Assembly: GCA_001642005.1 (NCBI GenBank)
Contig: LWCA01000276.1
Span: 1-34,691, forward strand
Origin: Intoshia linei
Taxonomy: Eukaryota > Orthonectida > Rhopaluridae
Direction: 5' to 3'
Length of the DNA: 34,691 nucleotides
Below, one piece after another: positions 9,386 through 19,172 of the stretch. Positions within the stretch are counted from its first letter, which is position 1. The number at the start of each line of letters is the position of its first letter. A program made the position numbers and the translations under genes. The notes under the pieces are model-generated. The model ran no database searches, had not been told where the DNA came from, and worked only from the letters and a program-made list of their open reading frames with translations.

Positions 9386-9571
9386 TTACAAATTTTGGAC
9401 AATGGAACAAATTGTTATATAAACCCTGCTCAAATGTACTAAATACATTTTCAAAAAGATCAAAATATGTCAGTGCATTTGAAAATGAAGGGCGAGAAAA
9501 ATTTTCAGGTAAAGTAGTTACTATTTTTGGAGCAACAGGATTTGTTGGATCTAATTTAGTCAACCGATTAG
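9386..9571 (+). CDS. NDUFA9: NDUFA9 exon with Rossmann glycine motif
   Basis: The acceptor is CTTATAG (to 9385) and the donor GTAAAT (from 9572); it ends in phase 1. It encodes a basic, presequence-like stretch (LYKPCSNVLNTFSKRSKYVS) and then GKVVTIFGATGFVGSNLVNR, the GxxGxxG nucleotide-binding turn. The frame is closed by TAA at about 9346 with no ATG between, so either an upstream exon supplies the start or a non-ATG codon is used (the TTG at 9412 is the only obvious one). Confidence 0.85.
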
Positions 9572-12500
9572 GTAAATTTATGTATATTGTATATGTACTA
9601 CGACATTATAGTTTACAATGCATGTAAAATGTTATTTATTTATTTTTTTTGTATGTACCAGTATGATGCCACCTGCACTTAAAAAATATGTGTTTAAATA
9701 TTTTTTTATTTATAAATCAATGGCTTGTAAACGTTGAACCCGCATCAATTTTAGTGTGTAAATGTTCAGCCTTATAAAGTTTTAAATTCTTTATATCAAT
9801 CCCTCTGTATCATTAATTAAAATGTCGAGACCCTTAAAACGTGTGTATAAATTGATGAATTATTAAAATTCAGTATTAAATATATTGTAGTTTTTATATA
9901 ATCTATGCAGAATTGTGTGGATCTAATTTTTTTCAAATTTTAAACTTTAATAATGGGACCTAAAAACGTTTTAGTATGAAATTTTTTAATTAACGTTTTG
10001 AAAATTTTCCCCTTGCAATGGGGAAATATACAATGCATTTTTTAGTTCATCTAATATATCGTAGAGTCTACGAGCTGATTACACGATACTGTCTGTGAGC
10101 AGGGCCGTGTAAAGCCAGAAGAGGCGTGACCAGATGGAAATTGTAGACCCATATAAAAAAAAATTTAAAATATAAGACCTCTATACACAGCGTAATCAAT
10201 CGTTAACTATTTAAAAATTAATAACCGTTAAAAATTGCATCAGTTATCGCAATTTTGGTATATTTAAGAAATTTTCAAACATTATCTATTAATAAATGAA
10301 AAAAGTAGACTCTCATGATTGTAGACCGGGTCATATTACTCTAAACCTTTCCACAGCCCTGTATGTGAGTAGATTATATTGTTATGTAATATTATTTTAT
10401 AGGTAGACATGGCTGTCAACTTATATTACCTTATAGATGTGACGAGTATTTTACTAGAGAATTGAAGGTATGCGGAGAGCCGGGACAGATTCGTTTAAGT
10501 GTATTTTTTATTTATATTTAATTTAAATTGTTTTGCAATGATTCTTTTCAATTATTTATTATTAGCAATTTGATTATTTGACTGAAAAAGAAATTCGAAA
10601 AACAATTAAACACAGTAATATCGTCATTAATTTAATTAAAAGTGATGTAAGCACAAAGTAATGTTTCTAATTAATCGAAATTTAATAATTTAATTAGGAA
10701 TAATTCCTTGGACCATTCTAATATTGAAATCCCTCGAAATATCGCTAAGTTATGCCGAGAATATGGGATTGATAGGTTCATTCAAGTGTCTAGTTTAAAT
10801 GCATCTGAAGATAAGAGTGGATTTTTGCTATCAAAGGTTAATGTTTTTTATTCAATATTTACAATTTTTGACATTCATGATCATGATGAGAATTATGGTG
10901 AGTTGCATTATTTTTGTATAGTGTCATTTTATAGATCCAATCTATTGTTCAAATTTCATGTCATGTAGAGATGTCTAGTCGAAATTTTTGAATATTTTGA
11001 ATATTTTTAATTTGCACTTTTAGTCATTATTAACAATTGAATGTATGTCAGGCTCTGGACTGGTCTTTAATTAACAAACGATTGTTATGAGAAGGATCGT
11101 GGAGAGCCAGCAGTAGGCCCAGATCATATGGAAATTGTAGTGTCCTATAAAAAAATTTTAAAAAATGGGACCGCTATGCATTGCTTAATTGATTGTCTAT
11201 TATGTAAAAATAATTGGTCATCATAAAAATGAAAACAGTAAATATGTAAAATTTTTCAAAAATTAAAAATATGTTTCTTGATTGTAGGCCCATAGCCCTT
11301 CTCTACGGCCCTGGTTATGAGACGAACATTTAATTTATGTTAATATTTTTATTAATATTTATATCACATTTATAATGAATACTATAATTTATGATATTAT
11401 AATTATAATATAGTATCTCGGAGAAATTGCTGTAAGGGAAGAATTACCATCAACCATTTTAGTAAAATCTAGTGAAGTAAGTATAGTTTTTCTTTAAATT
11501 AATTGGTACATTACGTACATTATTAAGTTGCAAATTGTTTTTTATACTTTTACTTTGTACCAAATTATAAACTGTTTTTAGGAAAATTTTTTTTAATATA
11601 TTTTAAAGAGGGTTTTAAGGACATTTTTTGTATCAAATTTTAAAGAGGGTTCCAGTTTTTTAATTATAATTTTGTTTGTTCATCTTATTTACGTTAAAAA
11701 GTAAGATTTGTGGAGTTTTAAAAACAACAATTTTTATTAGGTGTTTTTGAGAATTAGATTTCATAAATTAAGTTTTTAAAGGTAATAAAACCAATTATCT
11801 TTTTTTTAAAAATAAAAAGACCTATAATTTTTTTTAAATCTACATTCTGATACATATTTTAAAATCATCAACAGTGTAAATTTCAATTTCAAAAACTTAT
11901 ATCTTCATGGTCAAAACCACAAATTAACCATTCTGACTGATATAAAAGTAAGTATATATAAATGTATGTAAGATTTCATATTTAACAAAAGCCATTTACC
12001 GCTTACTCGTTTTTTTGTGAATTTATTTCATTAACAAAAAATTTGATATAATTTAGATCCTAGAATTTAAAAATAAAAAATTGTATTGACACTTTTGGGG
12101 ACCATTCCTTTGAAAGATTGGTAATAGTGAATAATCCTATTGGTATGCAAGATTTCATTTTTTTGGTAGAATTAAAAATGTCAGCTCTCAGCAGAGCTAA
12201 GTGATGTTTGTACGAAGTACAAAACAGTCAAGCTGTTTATTCTATATTATCTGGAGTATTTAATTTAGAATTTAGATTTTTGGACATAACGATACTCATT
12301 TCAATAAATATGGTTTGTCAGGTTTGATTATATTTTAAATTGTAGATACATACGTTGTTTTAGTCCTTCAAATTTAACTGTTTATTCTTTTATTAGAAAA
12401 AACCATTTTCTTTTTTAATTTTAAGAATTTATCAAGAAAAATTTTTAAATCGATTAATCTGTTACTTATTTTTACTCTTCCTGATTGTAATTATTGATAT

Positions 12501-15500
12501 TTATCAATAAATGTTAATAAATAAAAATTGAACTGAATGTTACGATATTTTAAGTTAAGATAATGCTATTTTTGGCTTGGTTTTTTGTCATTGGTGGGTT
12601 GACCATGTTTGGTTGGACATTTTATTTATTTAAATTGGGTTGTACCTCATTAATTCTGGTTTTTAGGAAAATAATTTTGAAATTTATATGTATTTTTTTG
12701 AGGTATTACATACGGGCATATTAGAAAGATGAAAAGTTGGCTAAAAAGCATCGAATTCGTTGGCAATCCTGAAAAAAGTTTTTTTAAAAACTACACTGTA
12801 ACTTAAAGTTTAAGTAAACTTGAAACGTTTTAAATTATAAAAAGTTTTGTGTGTATTATCTGGAGATAACTGTATGAAATGTATATGTTTTTTAAATTCT
12901 AGGACTTAATTTTTTAAAAAAATGTAATTTTAGGTTTTGACCCTGAAGATATAACTTTTTGAAATTTAAATTTGTAACAATGTTCATGATTTTAAAATCT
13001 GTATCAGAGTATATTTTTTTAAACTCTAGTATTCGTTTGATTTTCAAAAAAAAGATAATTAGGGTTTTTGACCAGTAAAATGTATATTTTTGAAATTGAA
13101 ATTTATCTTACTTTCTCCTACGGAAAATTCTGAATTTGAATTTTATGTGTGTTAATATTGTCAAATTTTACTTATTGAAATAAACGACAACACAGACAAA
13201 CAGAGAGTTTTATATGTTAGGCTGTATTATTAGAACCAAAATTAAATTAATTAGAAATTCAGTTTAAAAAAGTAAATTTTAAATCAAATGTGATATATAA
13301 AACTTTTAACTGTAACATTAAAGGGTTACATATTTCAAAATCTATGTATCACATATGATACATTACATAAAAAGGGGCATACCTAGGGGCAATCGATTAA
13401 AAATTTAAAAATCTAGCCTAACATTAATGTACATTATAATAATTTATTGCTCTTCTTTTTTAGAATTTTTCTGCAAATTATTTTATAGAAAAGGTTTATT
13501 TAAATGTGACGTGTGAAAAAAATTAATCGATAAATTTGACGAAACATTTTTATCGGTTGCCAACACTACTCATACCCACTAACATTATAAATATTTTGCA
13601 ATTATTTTTTGTTTGTTCTTGAATTCAGGATTTGCTTTATATTATTTACAATTTGAATTTCACGTAGAATTATATGTTCTACCTCTCGAAAATAGTTAAA
13701 TATTACCAGTTTTATATTGAATAAAAATTTTTTATTGACCATTTAAATTTTATTTGAAGCTATTTAACATACTTTACGAATTCTAAAAAATATATGTTTC
13801 ATATATAAGACTGTATATTTGTTATCCATTCAATTTAATTTACGACAGTAGGTGTTTTCATTTTGAAATTTGGCCTTAGTTCTGGAATTGAGTTGTCACA
13901 TGAATTCTGGAAAAAGTTAATTAATTATTATATTTTTTATAATAGTTTTACATATTTTTTATTTTAATACATTTAGTAATTTAAGCTTGATATATTTTCA
14001 AGTCCTATATAGTTAATTCTGCTTAGAAAGGGTTAAATAATATGACCATATTTAAGTATAATATAATATTTAACCTTTTTATTGATATTTTTTAATAGGT
14101 TTAAGTTTACTACTTAAAAGAAATTTAATTAAGTTTTATTCTATGAAGTTAAGTTGGTTTTTTTTATATTGATTTTTAATTTGTTTTGTCTTTACAATTG
14201 ATGAATTATCGTAAATACATTTTTCCATTTTATTTGTTTTTTTTAAAAAATTGATTTTACATATACTTTTATTGTTAATTAAATGTTGGGTTTTTGCTTT
14301 TGAGTAACTATGGACAAGTAACTACTAGCCATTGCTAAAACTGGACTGAAAATTGTTTATTTTGATGTCTTTTATTATATGATTATAATCAAACCAATAT
14401 TTGATTTATAATTTTAGTTCGTTATCTGAACAATTTTATTCCAGTTATTAAAAGACTCCCAAAGCCTATAAAAGCTCCTATTAGTGTAAATTACTATTAT
14501 AATATTTATATATTTTATATTACATACATACTACTGTGATGTGTAATCCACATTTTGTATGTTGAGATTCAAATTTATATTTATTAATTATTAATATATA
14601 AATAATTGTATCTTGTTTGTATTAGTTGTTTATTTTATTTCTTTTGTATTTTCAATGAATACATAAGGTTGTTGAAATGTTCACGCGAATATCGATTTTC
14701 AATTAAATTTTATGATCAATTAATAATGCGTGGGAATAATGCAGTTTAAATTTTAATAACGTGTTAATGAATATATGGTAATTGTTATTTATTTTACTTA
14801 CATTTCAATAATAATTTTAAAATTTCCCACTGTTGATTTTGTGTTATACGCCAAATTGATTTCTAAAATAATAATGACTCTCGATTTTTATGCTGGATAA
14901 GGAGCTTTTGGGGTTTTTGTTTCTGCTTTATGGTATTCTAATATGTATACAAGTTTTATTAATTTACAATTTATGCATATATTTTTCACATCTCATAACC
15001 CTGAAACCCTTCAATGACTATTTTCATTAAAAACATTAATTGTAAGCTTTATAATACAATTGTATTATCTGTTGACACTTATTTAATTTGTCCTTAAGAT
15101 TGTCATTAAAATTTTATTTTTCGGTTAAATTATTCATTTGTACCCATCTGTTGCGTTTAAAATTAAAATTTTAGATTATAGAGTGCCCTGAGGCAATTTT
15201 AACCGCTTGAGAGTTTTTGCCTAAGGATTATACTAAACGATTATCATAATAAACGATTAGATTAACAATTTAAATTGACAAGATTAGGCTAGATTTTAAT
15301 GTAATTTATTTTTTGTATAATTCACTCAAATTGTCAATTTCATCTTTTTAATTTTTATCATTTATTAGTCACTATTCTGGTCGTTTTAATTAGTGAGAAA
15401 AATTTTAGTTTTGAAATACATTGTATAGTATGTATATTAAAAATTGTCTTTATTTTTTAAATGTCTTTATTCTGTTTTCTCTCAAGTTCAATTTAACACC

Positions 15501-18500
15501 ATAATTTATTTAAATATGGGTCCATTTGCGTAAGCCGTGCATGAAAAAATTAAGTAATTTTAAAATGTTAAATTTTAAGTTTATGAAGAAAAAATATCTT
15601 TGATTTCACATCGAATAAATTATAGTACAAGTTGAATAACTTTAAATTATTATAATAATTATTGTAATTATGTAATTTTTATTAATGTTATTTCCATAAT
15701 GTAGCGAAGTAATATGTATTATTTTAGATTATAGATTTTTGTACAGGGATGGCTGAAATTGTTAATAATACAGAATTTAATGGTCAAACTTATCAATTTT
15801 TTGGGTAATGATAAAAAATATAAATAATACATAATAATAAAATGTAATATTCTTAAATTTTTTTTGAATTGCAATTTTTTATAAATAAGGTGCTTTGTCG
15901 TAATGAAATATGTATTTTTAAAAATTTTTTTCAAATACAATACAAAAAAATATGTGTCAACGCCATTCATTAATGTTATTTAATATTCGCCAAATATGAC
16001 CATTTAAAAAAGAATGAACTCCTCCCCTAGGAATTGTTCTTTTTAAATTTTCCAGAGAATATAAAAAATTTATCATTTCGGTTTTTGACCGTGAAGATAC
16101 AAATTTATCTTACTTTCTGCACCGAAAATAACTGATTTTTAAATTTTTTATAAAATTTCTGGGATTTTCAATTTTTAAATAAATGGTTACATACACAAAA
16201 TGATATTTCTAGCAGTTTTTATTTTATAAAATAAGTAAAGACATAATATAATAAGGATTAGATACTTTCAAAATATTTTTTATAACAGACCGATAATTCT
16301 ACATTAATTTATTTGTATTTATTTATACCCAATTTTGTAATTTATTTTGTAAATTTAATTTAATAAAAATAATGTTTTATCAAATTTAAACTTGATATGG
16401 ACCCAGGGTGGCACGTGTCACGTTGATATGTAAATTCCCCCAATGAATATTTATCCATAAATATTTAAAAAAATTTATTTTTAACCACTTTATAGTGCAA
16501 TGCAATTAATCCAACGCCGTATAGTCAAGGCGTAGCGGGGTCAGGATCATATCACGAGACCCAATCATAACGGGAATACTATTCTAAATTAATATGAAAT
16601 GATAGAGAAATTTATTATATGATTACCAAATTTTCCTTCTCCACATAACGTTGAAAAAGGGCTGCATTAATCAATGGATATAGACAGTGCCGAACCTACG
16701 GTACCAATATCCCTCTTTTGCGGCTTGACGAAATTTTTAGAAAATGGGGTCTAGTTTTTTCAAATTAACCATTAAAAAAATGATATTCTTGAATATGATT
16801 ACTATTTTGTGTGTTAAAATTAAAATGTCGGTCAAGAGTCTTAGAAAGGTGCTAGGGATATATGATGCCATTGGTAGTTTTTTAAAATATTTTCAACTTC
16901 TATTTTTCATTGCCGAGTCCACTTTGTTCTCCACGGTTCTGTGTATTATAATATGATAATATAATATTCATTTTTACCAACTTTTTTGCGTAAAATCCAA
17001 TTTCCAATGAAAAATCGAATGAATGTTACATCACATTTCAACCATATAAATGATGTTTTTGTTATACAACTTATGGTATGCTTCTGATAGTTAACTGATT
17101 ACAATGTTGGTTTGCAATGTTTTTCTGGGGACCACTTTTAACTTTTTTATTGCTAATTATTGGAATTAATTAGCATAATAGAAAAAATTAGATTAATTAA
17201 GAATAAGGATAAATACATATAATAAATAAGAATAATAATAACAAAAATGATACAATTCAAAATTTTTTTGTTAGTTTTATCTAGTGCATTGGTCCACGAT
17301 TCGAATAGTGTATGAACCCCATTTCAAAATATTATTTTTTTTGGACACTAAGAAAAACTAAGAAAACATGAATTATTAAACATTTATGAAAATATTCATA
17401 AGATTTGGTTAAATCGTATTTTTCAAAAAAATATTGGAAAAAGGGGATTTTTCCATTAAGGGTTAGTAAAATTGGATTTTTATTTAGGTCTTTGATTAAG
17501 TCAATTTTTCGCTTGATTGGTTTGAAATAGTGTTTGGAATGGTATTTTTTATTAAATTTTATTGATGGTGGGATAAAAGTGGGATTTTTGAATAAATTTC
17601 CAACATCTGCCAACTATGTAATAAATATTAAAAATTCTCCTATAAAAATAAAAAAAGGTTGATAATAATTTTTTTATATTTTATTTGGTCTAACGGACGG
17701 CATGCATATAGTTTTGGATCCCCAATTGAGAACCACTGATTAAGTGTATCAATGTTACCCAATTTTGTATTACGAATAATTTACCGATAATTTTAAATTT
17801 AAATGTAATTTATGAAAAATAATTCAAATTGTTCACACTGCCGCACCAAATTTTCAATAAGATCGCATTTTCCCCACTTTTGTTATATATCTTCAGGTTC
17901 ATAGGTTTTGTTTGATAGTTTTTATCGAATAAAATCGTTCAGACATAACATTGCCCAATTATTTACATTTCTATGATTTGTTTCATATTTCATAATCTCA
18001 TTTCTTATGTATGAAATCTTGCGGGTTTATATAATATTATATATTTAAGTTTGAACTAGTTTAATATTGATACGACACTTATTGCGCCCTTGTTATTTTT
18101 ATTGACTCTATTAGGATGTAATTAGGAATTCAAAATGTATTAGTATGTAAAAAATTGACCTTAGTGTTATGTTTTAGTAATTTCGACGTGAATAGACGCA
18201 ATTAACTTTTATATTAATAAATAATTTTTTAATTAATTTATAATTCCTATTGATTCATTACAGTACTAATAGAGCTAAAACTAATCAAATATTGTTTAAA
18301 TTAAATTTAGACCGCATCAATACTACTTGGAAGATTTGATTACTTATTATTTGCATTGTATGAAAAAATTTCACTGTCGTACCATTGATTATAGGTATGT
18401 AAAATTGATCTATGACCTGCAGCTCAAATTTTATTCTAAATTTTCAAAAAAACCGTTATATAGCATGGAAAAATTTCTACTAGTAATTTTTATTTTTAAT

Positions 18501-19148
18501 TAATATTAAGATTGCACTCTTGGGATTTAGTGATAAATTTTTCATTTGTCTATTAAATTTAAGCTTGATATTTGTTGACAACTTTTATTTTTTTAAATTT
18601 CTTTGATTTTGGGATGGAATTAGCAACTGGTATCCCACTAATTTTAATTTTCATTTTAATTAAAAAAATTTTCAAATTTTTCTTACCTTTTGTATGCCAA
18701 CTGACAGGTAGATCATATGCATCTGAATTACCGTTTTGTTTTTATTGATATTTTGATTAGAATTTATTTTTTTGATGCCTTGTGACTCCCGTCCTTCTAT
18801 ATTGTACATTGTTTTTAATTTGATGTTGTAATTAAATAACTACAATAGTTGGCCGGCTAGTAGAAAATGGTAGTATAAGTAGTAAGTCGGACAACCAACG
18901 TGTTTGTATAATATATCTTTGCTCTAATAATAAGATATTTATAAAACCTATAAACTTAGGAACACGAATCTGATGTAATTGATGGGAATGGTTTGACAAT
19001 ATACGATTTAGGATTATCAAAATTGATCCCTGTTACAGACAAGGCAACAAATGATTTGATTTATTATAGTGAAGGGTTAACATCATTAGCTGAGGATAAA
19101 ATTGTTTATGGCGATGCTCCGTCACCTCCCAGTATTCCCTTCTATTAG
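9386..19148 (+). CDS. NDUFA9: NDUFA9, mitochondrial complex I subunit (spliced gene, exons partly resolved)
   Basis: NDUFA9 is an accessory subunit of NADH:ubiquinone oxidoreductase in the inner mitochondrial membrane, an atypical short-chain-dehydrogenase fold holding NADPH at the junction of matrix and membrane arms. Recognised exons: 9386-9571, 10403-10500, 10566-10657, 10698-10836, 11414-11476, 14418-14489, 15747-15804, 18311-18394, 18960-19148. Reading through them gives GATGFVG (Rossmann glycine motif), LILPYRCDEY, HSNIVINLI, DRFIQVSSLNAS, STILVKSSE, YLNNFIPVIKRLP, GMAEIVNNTEFNGQTYQFFG, YYLEDLITYYLH and a C-terminus with APSPPSIPFY, in the order of the family. Phases agree at six junctions. 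Missing: the start exon, the G-x-x-D-R piece before 14418, the QPVYV-like piece before 15747, and one exon between 18395 and 18959. Confidence 0.85.
10100..10361. mobile_element. Family R2 hAT-type MITE in NDUFA9 intron, 262 bp
   Basis: The ends are CAGGGCCGTGTAAAGCC and CCACAGCCCTG. The flanks TCTGTGAG (10092-10099) and TATGTGAG (10362-10369) form an 8-bp duplication with one mismatch. The interior matches three other full R2 copies in this window. Non-coding. Confidence 0.85.
10403..10500 (+). CDS. NDUFA9: NDUFA9 exon, second strand of the Rossmann fold
   Basis: It starts after TTTTATAG with GT, completing the split Gly codon, and reads GRHGCQLILPYRCDEYFTRE through GEPGQIRLS. The family has a matching 'G.Q.I.PYRCD.Y' segment here, where the acidic residue after the strand helps set cofactor preference. 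It ends in phase 0 before GTATTT; the following intron is only 65 nt. Confidence 0.85.
10566..10657 (+). CDS. NDUFA9: NDUFA9 exon encoding HSNIVINLI
   Basis: It reads QFDYLTEKEIRKTIKHSNIV then INLIKSDVSTK, matching the conserved 'hsnvvINLiG..W.TKN' block. Two earlier GT sites (10641 and 10647) are possible donors, but only the GT at 10658 gives phase 2 and an open join to the next exon (STK|NNSLDHSNIEIP), so I chose it. The intron that follows is 40 nt. Confidence 0.85.
10698..10836 (+). CDS. NDUFA9: NDUFA9 exon encoding the FIQVSSLNAS segment
   Basis: It begins after TTTAATTAG, completes AAG and reads NNSLDHSNIEIPRNIAKLCR, then EYGIDRFIQVSSLNASEDKS and GFLLSK. This matches the 'A..C.e.GV..fIhvS.lna' block where the SDR catalytic Ser/Tyr/Lys set is degenerate in NDUFA9. 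It ends in phase 0 at AAG|GTTAAT. Confidence 0.9.
11092..11313. mobile_element. Family R2 hAT-type MITE in NDUFA9 intron, 222 bp
   Basis: It is flanked on both sides by the identical 8-bp sequence GTTATGAG (11084-11091 and 11314-11321). The left end AAGGATCGTGGAGAGCCAGC and right end CTCTACGGCCCTG are inverted repeats. It shares GTAGGCCCAGATCATATGG with the other R2 copies. The perfect duplication makes it one of the younger insertions here. Confidence 0.9.
11414..11476 (+). CDS. NDUFA9: NDUFA9 exon, 21 codons
   Basis: YLGEIAVREELPSTILVKSS plus E, bounded by AATATAG and GTAAGT (a consensus donor). It matches the family's 'YLr.Ka.GE..vr..fp.a.IvkPs' block. The usual Lys of the first motif is Ile-Ala here and the Pro of 'kPs' is Ser, so this protein is divergent. 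Confidence 0.85.
11700..12233 (+). repeat. Family R1 fragment with right terminus, in NDUFA9 intron
   Basis: It carries R1 interior phrases (ATCTTCATGGTCAAAACCAC at about 11900) and ends with the R1 terminus CAGCTCTCAGCAGAGCTAAG, then GATGTTTGTACGAAGTAC. The left terminus is absent. Confidence 0.7.
12234..14417. other. Large NDUFA9 intron sequence
   Basis: Intron between the exon ending at 11476 and that starting at 14418. About 12845-13150 is R1 interior in reverse orientation (TTTTGACCCTGAAGATATAA, ATTTTAAAATCTGTATCAGA). The rest is unstructured. A micro-exon completing the G-x-x-D-R part should lie somewhere in 11477-14410; I searched for a short open AG...GT segment and could not pick one with confidence. 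Confidence 0.5.
14418..14489 (+). CDS. NDUFA9: NDUFA9 exon encoding RYLNNFIPVIKRLP
   Basis: The acceptor is AATTTTAG. The first two bases (TT) need a preceding single base, consistent with the conserved Phe of 'DRF'. It then reads RYLNNFIPVIKRLPKPIKAP, matching the 'DRfLn.fa....f..iPl' segment. The end is placed at AGT|GTAAAT (phase 0); a GT one step earlier (14488) would give phase 1, which the exon at 15747 would need if no exon lay between. Confidence 0.75.
14490..15746. other. NDUFA9 intron sequence
   Basis: The family expects a short conserved 'K.PVYV.DVa' segment between the exons at 14418 and 15747. I see no stretch that encodes it with splice sites. The sequence is otherwise A+T-rich and featureless, with TAAATTATTATAATAATTA near 15641-15660. 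Confidence 0.4.
15747..15804 (+). CDS. NDUFA9: NDUFA9 exon encoding GMAEIVNNTEFNGQTYQFFG
   Basis: Bounded by TTTGTACAG and GTAATG. It reads (G)MAEIVNNTEFNGQTYQFF(G), a clear match to the 'GI..A..dp...GkTy.fvGP' segment. It enters in phase 1 and leaves in phase 2; the final GG joins to A of the next recognised exon to give Gly-Pro. Confidence 0.85.
16685..16941. mobile_element. Family R3 hAT-type MITE, 257 bp
   Basis: The left end CAGTGCCGAACCTACGGTAC matches, in reverse, the right end of the copy at 22445-22708 (GTACGGAAGGTTCGTCACTG). The right end, read inward as CAGAACCGTGGAG...AATGAAAAATAGA, matches that copy's left end. I found no clear target duplication here. The 70-codon ORF at 16744 lies inside and is chance. 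Confidence 0.65.
17287..17738. mobile_element. Family R4 hAT-type MITE, 452 bp
   Basis: The left end CATTGGTCCACGATTCGAAT is homologous to the R4 copy at 7778. The right end is CCCCAATTGAGAACCACTG. Flanks ATCTAGTG (17279-17286) and ATTAAGTG (17739-17746) agree at 6 of 8 positions. It is about 200 bp longer than the 7778 copy, with extra sequence in the second half. Confidence 0.7.
18311..18394 (+). CDS. NDUFA9: NDUFA9 exon encoding PHQYYLEDLITYYLH
   Basis: Acceptor AAATTTAG, donor AG|GTATGT. It reads (G)PHQYYLEDLITYYLHCMKKF then HCRTIDY, matching 'GP.rY...dLv.yi......r' of the family. It leaves in phase 2. The following 565 bases must contain at least one more exon (for the 'P.......W.trd.ver' part), which I could not identify. 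Confidence 0.85.
18395..18959. other. NDUFA9 intron region with an unlocated exon
   Basis: The exon at 18311 leaves in phase 2 and the last exon starts in phase 0, so the missing exon or exons must restore frame. Candidate acceptors at TGCAG (18422) and GACAG (18709) both meet stop codons before a matching donor in the required phase. The minus-strand ORF at 18832-19020 overlaps the last exon and looks spurious. Confidence 0.4.
18960..19148 (+). CDS. NDUFA9: NDUFA9 last exon
   Basis: After AAACTTAG it reads EHESDVIDGNGLTIYDLGLS, then KLIPVTDKATNDLIYYSEGL and so on to DAPSPPSIPFY and TAG. The order 'H.sD...g..t..DLG' followed by a C-terminal 'PSPP' agrees with arthropod-type NDUFA9 proteins as I recall them. 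Codon use is coding-like throughout. Confidence 0.85.
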   Translation, partial: EHESDVIDGNGLTIYDLGLSKLIPVTDKATNDLIYYSEGLTSLAEDKIVYGDAPSPPSIPFY

Positions 19149-19166
19149 TATTCTGTATACTATTTG

Positions 19167-19172
19167 AATAAA
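19167..19172 (+). terminator. NDUFA9 polyadenylation signal
   Basis: AATAAA begins 18 bp after the TAG stop codon, followed by T-rich sequence. This implies a very short 3' UTR. Confidence 0.7.

Larger units (their letters stand above)
15805..18310. other. NDUFA9 intron carrying two MITEs
   Basis: A 2.5-kb intron between the G and P of the conserved 'GP'. It holds an R1 interior fragment in reverse (about 16035-16170), the R3 copy at 16685-16941 and the R4 copy at 17287-17738. No exon-like frame is seen. The minus-strand 93-codon ORF at 17332-17613 lies within the R4 element and is chance. Confidence 0.55.

Noticed and set aside
9351-9563. 70-codon minus-strand ORF
   Set aside because: Antisense shadow of the NDUFA9 exon carrying the GATGFVG motif.
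16744-16956. 70-codon plus-strand ORF
   Set aside because: Inside the R3 element at 16685-16941 and not open in the copy at 22445.
17332-17613. 93-codon minus-strand ORF
   Set aside because: Lies wholly inside the R4 element; the homologous copy at 7778-8032 does not keep the frame.
18600-18712. Open segment after TTAG ending at GACAG|GTAGAT as the missing NDUFA9 exon
   Set aside because: It has tempting splice ends, but the only open frame enters in phase 1, while the preceding exon leaves in phase 2, and the peptide (ILIFILIKKIFKFFLPF) does not match the family.
18832-19020. 62-codon minus-strand ORF
   Set aside because: Overlaps the NDUFA9 last exon in antisense; no motif.
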